DNA from: Boswellia sacra
Lineage: Eukaryota > Streptophyta > Magnoliopsida > Sapindales > Burseraceae
DNA: 64,000 bases
Assembly (NCBI GenBank): GCA_013180625.2
Contig: SNVD02004565.1
Span: 1,364,001-1,428,000 of the forward strand
Reading direction: 5' to 3'
The notes under the pieces were generated by a model that saw only the letters and a program-made list of their open reading frames with translations, ran no database searches and was not told the DNA's origin. How positions within the stretch are numbered: position 1 is the first letter of the stretch; each line of letters starts with the position of its first letter. Shown piece by piece: positions 50,184 to 62,696 of the stretch. The position numbers and the translations under genes are program-made.

Positions 50184-53100
50184 ATGGAGAAGAACAAGAA
50201 GCAGCAGCAGCAGAATCTAAACCAACTTGGACTTGCAAGTTTCCCAAGATTCGCTCTTCTGCTTGTTCCCATTTTCGCGGCCATTTTCACTTCTCCTACT
50301 ACTGCAGCCGTAGCCGTTTCAACTTTCGATTATGATGATGCTCTAACCAAGAGCCTTCTATACTTCGAGTCACAACGTTCCGGTCGGTTGCCGTACAACC
50401 AACGTGTCACATGGCGCGATCATTCAGGCCTGACCGACGGATTAGAACAAGGCGTTAGTAAACTCTCACTACCCACTTGTCGAAAAATGTTATATATATG
50501 AGTTCAATGTCAGTTCGAAGTCCACAAGTGTCCTAAATTAACTTACATGAACTTGACTTGACCGAATTGTTATATACTTTGTGTAGGTGGATTTGGTTGG
50601 AGGGTATTACGATGCAGGTGACCATGTAAAATTTGGCTTGCCAATGGCTTTCACGGTCACAATGCTTTCATGGAGTGTAATTGAATACCGTGACCAGATC
50701 GTTGATGCAGGCGAATTTCAGCATGCACTAGAGGCGATCAAATGGGGCACAGATTACTTCATTAAGGCTCACACTAGCCCAAATGTGTTATGGGCAGAGG
50801 TACTTTACTTGGCCAATATTATACAACATTGCTTTTAATGCACTTCAGTTCAAATTTTTTCAAATTCAAGATTTTTTTTTTCTTTGGGTAATGTACAGGT
50901 GGGTGATGGAGACACTGACCATTACTGCTGGCAACGGCCAGAGGACATGACAACATCGCGACGTGCTTACAAGATCGACGAGAACAATCCCGGGTCGGAT
51001 CTCGCCGGAGAAACGGCGGCAGCCATGGCTGCAGCATCAATAGTGTTCAGGAAAACTAACCCACATTACTCACACTTACTCTTGCACCATGCCCAACAGG
51101 TAATTTTGTTACTAGTGTACGTTTCACTTAAAGTGAATAAAGTGATATAATTGTTTTTAAGGGTAAATTAAGTAACATCAAATTTATATTTATATTTTTT
51201 CTGCGGTTGGTGTAGTTGTTTGAGTTGGGTGATAAATATAGAGGGAGATATGATGAGAGTGTGGGAGTGGTGAAGAGCTACTATGCGTCGGTGAGTGGCT
51301 ACATGGATGAGTTGTTGTGGGGAGCAATGTGGCTGTACAAGGCCACCGACAATGACAAATACTTGAACTACGTTGTCAACAAGGCTCATTGTTTTGGAGG
51401 CATTGGTTGGGCAATTACAGAGTTCAGCTGGGATGTTAAGTTCGCTGGTGTTCAATTAATGGCTTCAAAGGTAAAGTTAATTTTTTCTCTCATTTTCAAT
51501 CATAGACAAGACAGGAGGGTTTGCCTCTGCCCTGTGGCTGTGCCACTTTTCTACGCTGGGCTGTTGCCTGCTTACTTTTTATTTTATTTTATTTTATTTT
51601 CTTCTCTTTTACTACTAGAAGATGGGAGTTATTTGGGACTTTTTTGGCGATCACACACTCAAATCTTTTGGTGATTTTGCTTTGCCACTGGATTCAACGA
51701 TGAAATCATAATATATGTTAACTTTTTAGAATAAAGTTGACTGATAGAGTAAGCCCTAATCAAGGTACCGAATAAAAATAGGCTATATAGGTTATCATGG
51801 AGAACAAAACCATGTGAATCTGATGCTTTGCATGGCAGCCGCTTTAAAGCAGTCAATAAGTTTCTGAAACAATACTGCTTACTGCCACTTGGACCAAGCC
51901 ACTTGGTCAAGGAGCACATACTTCTGTGCTCCAACCATGCCTGAACTTCATCCAATATTATAAGAATAGGAAAGGAGGAGATAGCATCATCCATGGTTTG
52001 CACTATGCAGATTGCCAAGCTTCACTGATTGGCTTCTGAACCTTTTAAGCGGTGCCCTGTTTGCTCTTTATAATCGTGGGTTCCACTGCTAATGAATACA
52101 ATTCAATCATTTATTGTTTCTAGGTATTTGTTAGCACTCCAATTTATATGGGGAATTTTCATTGATTAGATGCAGTTTTGATTAGTAGCGCAAGGAAACT
52201 TTTCCTAGTTTGTTAGATGAGTTATAAGGCAGAGTTTTTTCACCAATCAAGACCCGCAACTGTTGGCTCATTTTTGGGCTATAATTCGCTCCAGTGGGCG
52301 TGATTATGTAACCAATTTCCAGTGTTTTGACCATAATAGTTAATAAGTACACATATGCATCACATGCAAGGAGGGTCCTAGGTCCACCATTCAAAGACGG
52401 GTGCAACAAACAATTACATGGCCTTTAATGAGTGCAAACTGTCCTGTCTTCATCTTTTGATACTCTCAGAAACCGACACCATAGCTCCCATCTTGTCCCG
52501 AGCTTCGAAAGTGTTCAAAAAAATTGTGTAGAAGTTGTATCGATTTAATTTAATTTACGATTTTTATATACATATTTATAAATTTTATACAAATTTTACA
52601 TCAGATGTACTGATACATCTCCTATACTGTAACCATTTCCTCAATCTTGTGAAACATTTTGCTCATAAAACTTTTTTTTTTGTTTTTTTTTTTTTTTAAT
52701 TTTTACAGTTACTTGGGGATGAAAAGCATAGGGAACACAGCCACATACTTGAGCAATATCGATCAAAGGCTGAGTACTACTTGTGCTCATGCCTAAACAA
52801 AAACAACGCATCAAGCAATGTGGAGCGGACGCCAGGAGGCCTCTTGTACATCCGGCAATGGAACAACATGCAATACGTCTCAACAGCGGCATTTCTTCTC
52901 ACTATATACTCTGACTTTCTCAAAGACTCGAATCAAAAGCTCAATTGCCCTGGTGGAGCTGTGGATCATGAAGAGATCCTAAGTTTTGCCAAATCTCAAG
53001 TAGATTACATCTTAGGCTCTAACCCAATGAACACAAGCTACTTGGTGGGTTATGGGAGCAAGTACCCCACAAGGGTGCACCACAGAGGAGCCTCAATTGT

Positions 53101-53374
53101 GTCATACAGAGAGAATAAGGGGTTCATAGGCTGCACCCAAGGGTACGATAATTGGTATAGCCGGGAGCAGCCCAACCCAAACGTGCTCGTGGGAGCCTTG
53201 GTTGGAGGACCCGATTGTCAAGATAATTTCATGGATCAAAGAGATAATTATATGCAGACTGAGGCATGCACATACAACACAGCACCATTGGTTGGAGTTT
53301 TTGCCAAATTGTTACAATTAGAAGACCAAAACCAATATCAAAATCTTTCCCCATCTTTGGTTGCTTCTTATTAG
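50184..53374 (+). CDS. endoglucanase (GH9 cellulase, class B)
   Basis: Coding exons 50184-50453, 50587-50799, 50899-51099, 51216-51470 and 52709-53374 give 534 aa. The enzyme hydrolyses internal beta-1,4-glucan bonds and acts in the cell wall. Residues 24-43 ([14 protein letters not shown] core) are a secretory signal peptide after a basic start. The GH9 domain follows: [13 protein letters not shown] places the conserved Asp pair at about 99 and 102. [15 protein letters not shown] (about 425-439) is the His signature. [15 protein letters not shown] (about 489-503) carries the catalytic acid Glu about 498. There is no membrane anchor (class A) or C-terminal CBM49 (class C), so it is class B. 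The protein is close to Arabidopsis endoglucanase 11 (GH9B8) by memory, but this is untested. Intron 4 is 1238 bp, far longer than the others; the other three are 99-133 bp. The first ATG of the leader is used. Confidence 0.94.
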
Positions 53375-54411
53375 ACGCAACATTACAAGAAGAATATAGT
53401 ATTGAATTTTGAATTCAATTTTCCATTACTGCTTTTTGTGTGTGGCTGAACTAAGGTGTTCTAGCCCCCATTTTGTATCTTCATATATCAATTTTTTTTT
53501 CCCTCTTCTTTTGTGTTTATAATAGTGAAATACAGCTTACAGTTGTTGCCTATTCTCCGACCTCTAATTTTTGTCCATGTAAATGAATCAAAGATAACGA
53601 TTAATAATACATTGCATTGTTGTAATGGCCATTTTCTTAAATAAAAATAAAGTAACCAGGACGTGCGCGGTAGAATGGAAAAAAGCTGCTGTCTTCGTGA
53701 AAAAATAATTGACATTGGGCATTGGGTATACATGCCCAATTGTGACTTTTGCTAGCTTATAATAAGTATTCGTTTATTAATTTAGAATAGACTATAAAAT
53801 TCATTTCAAAATTATTCATTTATTTTAGATGGATAAAAGGTTAGTTTTTCTACAACTTTAAACATATGTGTACTCCAAATCAGGAGTATGTAAAACATTT
53901 ACGTGTTCATATAACTCTCTGCCCTTTATTTTATATTAAAAAAAATCATCAGGATTAATTATTATGGTTAATTATGGAATTAAATTCACCTTTTTTTAAT
54001 TATTTAACAACATATAGGAATCCAATTCAGCAGTCTTGAACAAGCACTGTATAAGCTAAATTAAAACACAAACAACATTCGTAATACAATTTCATGTAGG
54101 GGGAAGTCTGCATGACAACATGATATAAAATCAACAACAAATTTTTTTTTTTTTAATAAAGAGATTTCAGAGCATGATTGTTTTATAAAACAAGGATGTA
54201 AGTATTTATATGAGTGTTATCAATTTAATTTCTAGATATATGTTGGATTTAGTTATTTCAAAATTAATTCTAAGTCTTTCGTATTGATTTTTCTTTTAAG
54301 AATGTTACCGATTTGATTTGTTGGAGTAAATTAAATTAGTTATAAAATTTATATGATAGTATGATATTAAATTTATTACATCATTTCTTATACCAAAATA
54401 AATATAGTGTT
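53375..54411. other. GH9 3' flank and AT-rich spacer
   Basis: The first 200 bp should hold the 3' untranslated region of the cellulase. An 83-codon minus-strand frame at 53488-53739 is not convincing. Confidence 0.4.
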
Positions 54412-54611
54412 GTAACCCATAATGGATTGGTTCAAGTGGTAAGGGTGGTCCAGGAAGGAGTTTGTAAGGCCAACGGTGAAGTCCTTGGTTCGACTAATGG
54501 TCTTTCCCCATGAGGTAAGCGGAAGATCGTGACAGTGGGTTGTGGTCGCGCTAGTCTCCCTCGAGAATTATAGATTATTTGGGAGAGTACAGCAACTCGC
54601 GATATTATAAC
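54412..54611 (+). mobile_element. tRNA-derived SINE-like element
   Basis: An A-box-like sequence (TTGGTTCAAGTGGTAAGG, about 54428-54445) is followed by a B-box-like sequence (TTGGTTCGACTAA, about 54485-54497), about 57 bp apart. This is the arrangement of internal Pol III promoters in plant SINEs. A GC-richer body of about 110 bp follows. TAACCCA on the left and TAACCTA on the right may be the target duplication. The tRNA-like part does not fold as an intact tRNA. Confidence 0.5.
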
Positions 54612-54864
54612 CTATTTATTAAATTATAATCTCTACCTTTAAATTTGATATCTTCTTAACAAACACAAAATTTGCATTTACCTCACTATTTGTATTTGGT
54701 TTTTATAAAGGGAATATTGTGATTTTGTGAGAAGAGTTAACTATGTGAATATGTTAATGTCCGAATGGAAACTTTTTACTGCTGGTAGGTAATAATGAGT
54801 AAGGTTAATCATTAATTATTTTTAAAAAATTTAAATTCCTTTTAATGACGGTAATAAAAAATTG
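54612..54864. other. AT-rich spacer
   Basis: Nothing recognisable. Confidence 0.5.
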
Positions 54865-55066
54865 AGTAGTGCTAGATTTATAATCTTTATACAGCTCAAA
54901 TTTTATAACCTGATATGATAATCTTGTGACAAAAAATTAACTGGAGGAGGAAAAAAAATAAAAAAAGAACGAGAGAAATTATATCTCTAATAGAATTTTA
55001 TCACATAAACTATCACATCAGATTGTAAAATTTGGATTATATAAATATTATAAATATAGTATTACT
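54865..55066 (-). mobile_element. MITE, same family as 62508-62696 in reverse orientation
   Basis: The ends AGTAGTGCTAGATTTATAAT and (reverse complement) AGTAATACTATATTTATAAT are inverted repeats. The body holds GGAGGAGGAAAAAA and GAGAGAAATTATATCTCTAA. The reverse complement of these (TTAGAGATATAATTTCTCTC, then TTTTTTCCTCCTCC) is the interior of the copy at 62.5 kb. Confidence 0.65.
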
Positions 55067-56849
55067 GTATATAATTTATGATCTAAAAACATTTATTGTT
55101 TGCAAATAAACTAAATGGAGATCCGCTCAATAGTTTGGGAGAAGGCACTCCTCTTGTAGCCGTAGCATAGATGGTTAATTAGAACTCCCACTTGGTTTGG
55201 GCTAATTTGGGCTTTGAGTTTGAGGGCTCATCTCTGTCTGGGGCCTGAGTGTTTCCCCTGATTTAAAGGCCCGTATTCAACTTCGCTCTAGGCCTCTTTG
55301 ACACTCGTAGCTCCCAATACCAAAATTCCTGACTCATTGAGTTTGAATTGAATATCTGAATTATATGTGTGAATCATACGCGTTGTTATTTGAGTCCCAC
55401 TGAACCTTTTTAAGCCTTACCTTCATTAAAATTAATATTAAAATAACTTTTTAAATGAAAAAGACTAAAAAATACATATAATTTAAAAAAAAATCATAAA
55501 TCTTCTTTTCTTCTCAAAGACTATTTGAAACCAATATTTTATGATTACATTGTGATTTTGAAATGATGTAAAATTAATTTTAATATTAGAATAAAATAAC
55601 AAACAAAAAGTAATTTAATTTTATTCTTTTTTTTTTGGTTCAATCACCGTGAACTAAATATCTATTATTTGTTTAGTTCAATGTAATTAAACAAGTATGC
55701 TTTTTGTATATTTAAATGAACTAAGATTACATCTATTTTAAATAACTAAAAATATTTATATATTCAATTCAATGTAATCAAACAATTCAAACTTGTGTCA
55801 TTATTTAATTTAAAAAATCATACAATTTAACAATTTATGAGTCAATAAAAATAAAAATTTGAACTTAATGTATAGTAAAACTCTAGGAAAATAATATAGC
55901 TTTGATGTATATTATTATTACCTCACCAAAAAGAATAAAATCCTAGACAAGTAAAAAGTAAATAAATAAAAGACGACGAATAATAATAAAAAAAAACTCA
56001 TGATTTTGAAGATGAAAAAGAATTGAATTATTGAGATCGCCAATGAAAATGCTTAAAAATAAAAATGAGTTCTTTATAAAAGAAAGGGCATTATGGGTAT
56101 TATGTAAAATATAATTATAAATTTTTAAAATTTAAATATATTTTAATTAAAATGAGGCTTAAAGAGATAATTTATAGGAGTTTAAATAACAACACTCTAC
56201 GTCAATAAATATATTTTCTTGCACTTAACAAAAATTAGGGAAAATAAAAATAACACGATTTTCCTATATATATATATATATATATATATATGAATTCTTA
56301 AGTCTTATCCTAACGAAAATTCACATATTTCATTATCCTTACAATATTTAGAGAATGCCAAGTGTTGATTCAATGATAAAGGGGTTATGTTTGGTTTGGG
56401 AAACAAAAGAAAATAATAATGTAAAGGAAGTGGAAAGTGAAAGCAGAAACATGAAAAAGGAAATCCACGTTCACAAATGTCATTTTTACAAATGAACCGA
56501 CCTCCATTCATCTCCACGAGAGAGCCGTGGTGGGTCTGGTTCTTATTATATATTACTATTAGCTCAGCTCAGGCCAGATATTTTGCACCAGCACCATCTA
56601 TGCCGCAAAATATCGGTAGGTTCTGATCTTTTTCAAAAAGAAAATTTACTTTAATTAGACAAAGACAAGCATATACATTAATGACAGAATGTGATACATC
56701 CCAAACTCTCTGGCATGAGCTTCCAATCGTTAGTTGTGGAGAAAATTGAGATTCTATGTATCATTTGGTATAATAAACAAGCCCAAGAAAGATAAGAAAC
56801 ATAGAGTTGCATGTAAGAGGTACAGGTGTACTAGAAATTGTGTTGATTT
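55067..56849. other. AT-rich spacer
   Basis: A moderately GC-rich stretch at 55110-55330 (GTTTGGGCTAATTTGGGC, then GGCCTGAGTG) may be a transposon remnant, but no ends were found. No gene is seen. Confidence 0.4.
56264..56291. repeat. (TA)n microsatellite
   Basis: A run of about 28 bp of alternating T and A. Confidence 0.95.
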
Positions 56850-57110
56850 TGTGATGACCCGCGGGTCTCACAATTCTACGCATTATTCGTTTTGGACTGT
56901 TCGAGTCGGGTCCGGCACACAGGGTCGCATGATGAACTGCGGGTGTCTTTGTGGTGCAGGACTCGAGTTCGAGTGGGGGACGCGCCTCTTAGGGGACAAA
57001 GCCGTGAGGGGATCTGATACAACAGGATGGGCTGTGTGGCCCTATGTGTCAGGCCCTATGCAGGCAGTCCGAAACGAACAATTCGTGGTATAAGGCCGCG
57101 GGTCATCACA
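56850..57110. mobile_element. GC-rich insertion with TG..CA ends, candidate solo LTR
   Basis: The 261-bp segment starts TGTGATGACCCGCGG and ends with its exact reverse complement CCGCGGGTCATCACA. Flanking pentamers are GATTT and GATTA, a 5-bp duplication with one mismatch. TG..CA ends with a 5-bp duplication suggest a short LTR, while the 15-bp perfect inverted repeat would also fit a small DNA transposon. Its base composition is far GC-richer than the surroundings. The open frame through it is probably a by-product. Confidence 0.55.
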
Positions 57111-59183
57111 GATTAAGTGTTTGGTATTACTGTTGAAAATCTAAAAACTGATTTTGGAGAATTTATAATTATCAGGTAATTTTATCATGCAATCTAACTC
57201 TAAAAAATGTGTAAATTCTTTTGAAAATTACGTAAACTCTCTCGAAAATTGTAAGTTTTTTTAAAGATTGTGTTAAAATTTTTATATATATAAATTTTAA
57301 TAAAATTTATACAATATTGAAGAGTTTAACATGTATCTTTATAATACAAGTTAAGATAGACTATAATTATTTAGGGGTTCGGTAAAATTTTTCAAAACCA
57401 GTATTGAGAAGTAGGGGACAATTTTTCAAATCCGGTTCACGGTTTGTACTCATTGACAGTGGGAAACAAAAGGACGGTTTGGACAATCCAAAATGACAAC
57501 GCATGAGTTTAAATCAGTGGCGCAATAATTCATATTGTTTGCTCAAGTAGTTTACTACAGATGTGACATCATTTCCTGGCAGTTTCTATACTTTGTTTTG
57601 TCTTTCCTAAGTTGCCAGAGAAAACAAAAGACTTGCTGCCAACCATGGACCATGAACAACACGGTAATGTACCCTCCAGAAATTGCAATGGCCATCTGGA
57701 TCTGCATAATCTGATTTCTAATTAGCTTGATTGGTTGATGGGTTGGTTTTGTTTCAGAGAATGTTTGATGGGTTGTTTTATTTTATTTTATTTATTAATT
57801 TTAGTATTCTAATAGGGAAAACCCTTTCACTGTCATGTACTTTTGAAAATTACGGTTCATATATTTCTTTGGTCTTTTGTTGATTTATGCCATCTTAAGA
57901 GTTTTATAAGGTGTTTATGACTTTTCTTTGAAATGATGAAAATTGCTTTTAAATAGGGTGAAAATTCTGAGGTTTAGAATTACACTTTCAAATATAGAGT
58001 TAATGACCAAATAGTCATTGAGCAATCCTCAAAGATAACAAAAAGGCCTTAATGTAGTCTACAGGATCCAGCCAGAGATTTCTTGAATCATAACTACACT
58101 TTTCTTGGCGATAATCATAACTCATGAATAATTTATAATGCGATCATATCCGATTCTGCTGTGATCTAAATGCAGAGTAGGTAATCCTGTCTTGTCCAAC
58201 AAGAAGAAAGAAAGTTTCAAGTGTACACGGTTTTGGGTTCCAAGAATGCTATAATTGGAGTATGATGGCCCCATTGACTCCATAATTATCACAAATCAAT
58301 CTATGACCTTTTTTCAACACAAAAAAATGAGAAGCACTGTTTTACAACCTAAATATTTGTTAATTGTCATGTATATCTTCACTCAACTAAGGCCCTCCAT
58401 CACTACCAACTTCTGAATATGATTTCATAACAGGTATTAGCCAAGTTAGGAGCGATTTTGAGCAAAATCTTAACTAAGTTAAATAGTAAAAATACCAAAT
58501 TTACTACTAGTTTTCAAAAGGCAAAGATTTAACTCGATATATCAATACATTGCTCATCTGAAAACATCTAGCTTTGCTTGATAATTCAATAGCATGTTAT
58601 TTGCTTGTTTAAGTATCTAGTGATATTTGATAAGTCATTTAGTAAAGATAATGGGCTGTTGAGTTGGTTTATTCGATAACTTGACAGTAATAAAAAAAGA
58701 ATTTTATTAAAATTCAAAACAACTTTCAAAACTTGACTATTTTTTCACCTCTCTAAATTGTTATACGAATTTTGCATGAGAATTTATATGAAAGAACTTG
58801 CAACTAGGCAAAATTGCAGGGCCACCAATCAATAGGGCTCTTGACTCTTGAGGCACTCGCGTCAAGCCCAGATCAAAAATATGATGTTGATCACCAAGGT
58901 ATCTGATGAAGAGATAACAGGATAAGTACTAAGATTTGCAACACAGAACAGTCACTTTCCCGTATTTATTCAGAACTGGGATTTTAGCCCCGAAGCCACA
59001 AATGTGAACAATGGTTCCGAAATTCTACTAAAACAAGAGAGAAGAAAAAAAACAGCAATTGCAGCAGTCAAGACATTGTTACTACTTGAACATGTGGACA
59101 ATAAAATTGCAATGATGTTAAAAGCTATTGTGGCTTTATCTTACTCGGACTCCAATCATGCAATTGCAAAGCATTTTGTTCTC
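57111..59183. other. AT-rich spacer upstream of the NPF gene
   Basis: No gene or RNA was recognised over about 2 kb. The last few hundred bases are presumably the promoter of the nitrate transporter. Confidence 0.45.
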
Positions 59184-59266
59184 TTTATAAAAGCTTAGAA
59201 GCTAGTACAACCAATGCTCACTAATCTCAATCTCTTTCTCTCCCTCTCCTTTATCCATACTTAACC
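59184..59266 (+). promoter_or_regulatory. NPF6.2 TATA box and leader
   Basis: TTTATAAAA at 59185-59193 lies about 75 bp upstream of the ATG. A CT-rich start region (CTCTTTCTCTCCCTCTCC) lies between them, giving a short leader of about 45 nt. Confidence 0.6.
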
Positions 59267-61869
59267 ATGGTAAGCAAAACCTCCCCTACCAACTCTATTA
59301 TCATACTTCAACAATTCATTTTTGTTAAAGGTTTCTAATCTTTTCATTTTTTTTCTTGTTTGTAATAGGTTCTGGTAGCATCTCATGGAGAAAGAGATGG
59401 TGCAATTGAGGAAACTGTTGTGGATTTTAGAGGGAATCCCGTGGACAAGTCCAAAACTGGTGGATGGCTTGCCGCAGGACTGATCTTAGGTGCATCTAAC
59501 TCACATAAAACAATAAGTTAATAATTAATGATTTCATGTTCATGTATCAGTTTTAAATGAATCAAACTTGTGTTGCAGGAACTGAACTTTCTGAGAGGAT
59601 ATGTGTTATGGGCATATCCATGAACTTGGTCACATACTTGGTTGGAGATTTGCATTTATCATCAGCCAAATCTGCAACCATTGTTACCAACTTCATGGGA
59701 ACTCTCAACCTGCTTGGACTCCTTGGTGGTTTCTTAGCAGATGCCAAACTTGGCCGCTACTTGACAGTTGCAATATTTGGTTCCATCACTGCTATGGTAG
59801 GTTTTGATATTCTTTATACCAAATCGTTTGAATACAAAAAATCATTCCAGAATCTCATGGAGACTGCGTAGCCTAAATACACATTGAGTGGGTGATATAC
59901 AACTCTGTTCAAGCCTTGTTGTATAGAACTCTCAATTTTGCAAATTGGACTTACCAACTTTGGCAATTAATTAAGAAACTGAAAATTCATCGAGCTTAAT
60001 GTATAGAAAAAGGTAATGATTTTGTTATTGTCTCGACAGGGCGTGACTTTATTAACGTTGGCCACAAGCATTCCTAGCATGAGGCCCCCTCCATGCGATG
60101 ACTACAGAAGGCAGCATCATGAGTGCATTGAGGCCAGCGGGCGGCAACTGGCTCTGCTCTATGCAGCACTCTATACAATCGCACTTGGTGGCGGCGGCAT
60201 AAAATCCAATGTCTCAGGCTTTGGTTCTGATCAATTCGACATAGCAGACCCCAAGGAGGAGAAGGCCATGATTTTCTTCTTCAATAGGTTCTATTTTGCC
60301 ATTAGCATTGGCTCCTTGTTTGCCGTGATAGTGTTGGTTTATGTGCAAGATAACGTGGGAAGAGGGTGGGGGTATGGTATTTCAGCTGGGACAATGGTGA
60401 TTGCAGTCACTATATTGCTATGTGGGACGCGCTGGTACCGATTCAAGAAGCCTCAAGGTAGCCCTTTAACTGTCATATGGAGGGTATTGCTCTTGGCCTG
60501 GAAGAAGAGGACTCAACCTTACCCTTCCCATCCCAGCCTTTTGAATGACTACCACAACGCCAAGGTCCCCCACAGTCAGAAGTTCAAGTAAGTATCATCT
60601 TCAAAGTAGTTGTGCAATCAATAAATATTTCAATTCATTTTTAGAGCTTTTTCTTATTATTATTGAGATTCAATCAGGGGTGAGATTTATCTTACATCGA
60701 TTTGAATGGTGGGTAATTTCTGTCTTGTAAAAGAGGAATCTCACCCTTTCCTACGAGGACCATTTCAAGAACAAAAACATGGAACTATGGTCCAAAAAGG
60801 ACAACACCTTTTGAGGACACAAACCAAATCCATGGATCAATTGCTAAAACAAAACTCAGGGCAATATTTGAAATAAGTTCAACATTAGGGCTTAGAATTG
60901 GAATTTAGAACATGCCCTTTTTTTTTTACCTGAAAAATTTGCTGGAACTAAAACAATTTCATTTCCTTGTTTGTGATTTTTATTATTAGGTGTCTTGACA
61001 AGGCTGCAATCATAGGTGATGATGCTGCTGTTATTGAAAACAAAAGTAATCCTTGGATAGTTTCTACTGTGACACAAGTAGAAGAGGTGAAAATGGTGAT
61101 AAAACTCATCCCCATCTGGTCTACATGTATCCTTTTCTGGACAGTTTACTCTCAAATGACTACCTTCACTGTGGAGCAAGCCACCTTCATGAACCGAAAA
61201 ATTGGCTCCTTTTTAGTCCCTTCAGGTTCTTTATCGGCCTTCCTCTTCATAAGTATCCTCCTCTTTACTTCACTAAACGAAAGACTCTTTGTTCCCCTGG
61301 CTCGGAAATTCACCCACAGCGTCCAAGGAATGACAAGTCTTCAGAGGGTTGGTATTGGACTCATCTTATCGGTTGTTGCCATGGCTGCTTCTGCTATTAT
61401 TGAAAAACAAAGGAGGGAGTTTGCAGTTCACAAAAACATCCAAATAAGTGCTTTCTGGTTGGTGCCTCAATTCTTCTTCGTGGGTGCTGGAGAAGCTTTT
61501 GTTTATGTTGGACAACTTGAGTTCTTCATCAGGGAGGCACCGGAGAGGATGAAATCAATGAGTACAGGGCTGTTTCTAAGCGCCATCTCGATGGGGATGT
61601 TTGTGAGCAGTTTGTTGGTGTCTATTGTCGTCAAAATAACCAAGCAGAGCTGGCTGAGAAGCAATTTGAATAAAGGGAAGCTGGAAAACTTCTACTGGCT
61701 GCTAGCAGTGCTAGGAGTTCTAAATTTCGTTGCTTTTCTTGCCCTTGCAAGGAGACATCAGTACAAAACGCAGCACTATGTTAAGAATACTGACAACTCT
61801 GAAGAGAAAGAGCTTGAAGCCATGGAGAAGAATTGGGTTACAGAGGGAAAGCTGGAGATGGAGGTCTAG
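59267..61869 (+). CDS. NPF6.2: NRT1/PTR family transporter, NPF6.2 (NRT1.4)-like
   Basis: Coding exons 59267-59269, 59369-59489, 59579-59796, 60040-60587 and 60990-61869 give 589 aa. The protein is a 12-span proton-coupled MFS transporter. It is closest in my memory to Arabidopsis NRT1.4/NPF6.2, a nitrate transporter linked to petiole nitrate storage. The N terminus VDFRGNPVDKSKTGGW, the proton-coupling ExxER motif as ELSER (residues 44-48), the GGGGIKSNVSGFGSDQFD segment and FFIREAPERMKSMSTG are all present. Central loop residues and a hydrophilic tail rich in Glu and Lys follow. The ATG is alone in exon 1: ATG|GTAAGC joins to TAATAG|GTTCTGG, giving MVLVASHG, which matches the start of the Arabidopsis protein. 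No other in-frame Met precedes the transmembrane core. Substrate preference remains an inference from homology. Confidence 0.94.
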
Positions 61870-62507
61870 TGGGTATTTTCAGGAGCTTCTGTTGTTGTAT
61901 CTCAGGCATTCTTTTCGTGCTCCATTATAATATGCATTGTTGTGTCAAAGCATGTAGTGATGATAATTTTGAATTTTGATGATCAAAAAGGTTGATCTTC
62001 ATCTAAATTGTTGAATTCATTTGTCTCCTGTTTACAGATGAATCTGCAGTCTAAGAATCACAATTGAATTCGCTAAAATCAATAATCAACTTTAAAATCA
62101 GATAAAGGGATTCAATTGCAGATTAGAAAACAAACGGAAGACTTTGAAGAGGGAAGCAAATTCCATCAAGGTACAATCGAAGTGTTTATATGCACAACAA
62201 CAACAACAACAACTAGAAACACATCAGAGCTGTATTTTTTAGGTTTCAGTTATTTATATATGTGTTTGCAAATTCAATCATCACAGAGCCACAGGGTAGT
62301 CTGTCTGCGAAGCTTGATTTCTACTACTACTGCATTCAAGCAAGGATTTTCAGGTGGAATCCAACCATCACTCTTTGATTTAAACTTGGAAAGAAATCAA
62401 GTTCTGTTTAAGCCCAATCACTTGAAAAAAATTCTTTGAAACAATGGAAAGTAGCCTATAAAAAATCAACTAAAGAAAACATTGTCTCGAGATATTAAAT
62501 TTATAAT
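61870..62507. other. NPF 3' flank and spacer
   Basis: Includes the presumed 3' untranslated region. A (CAA)n run near 62193-62212 lies in a 107-codon frame that I regard as random. Confidence 0.4.
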
Positions 62508-62696
62508 AATGTTAGATTTACAGTATTTATAAAATATAAATTTTATAATATGACGTAACAGATTAAGTTATAAAATCTTATTGGAGATATAATTTCTCTC
62601 ATCCATATTTTTTCCTCCTCTAATGAATTTTAGTCACGTAAACTGTCACGTCATGTTATAAAATTTATATTGTATGAATATTATAAGTCTAACATT
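62508..62696 (+). mobile_element. MITE, second copy of the 54.9-kb family
   Basis: The ends AATGTTAGATTTACAGTATT and (reverse complement) AATGTTAGACTTATAATATT form an inverted repeat extending through TATAAATTTTATAA and TGACGT. The interior GGAGATATAATTTCTCTC with TTTTTTCCTCCTCT is shared in reverse orientation with the copy at 54865-55066. Confidence 0.7.

Noticed and set aside
54428..54500. Intact tRNA gene
   Set aside because: The A- and B-box-like motifs are present, but no cloverleaf with paired acceptor and anticodon stems can be drawn.
56734..57093. 119-codon + frame as a protein gene
   Set aside because: Most of it lies inside the GC-rich insertion with inverted ends, so the openness reflects composition.
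62116..62439. 107-codon + frame downstream of NPF6.2
   Set aside because: Contains a (CAA)n run and lies in the 3' flank; no recognisable protein features.
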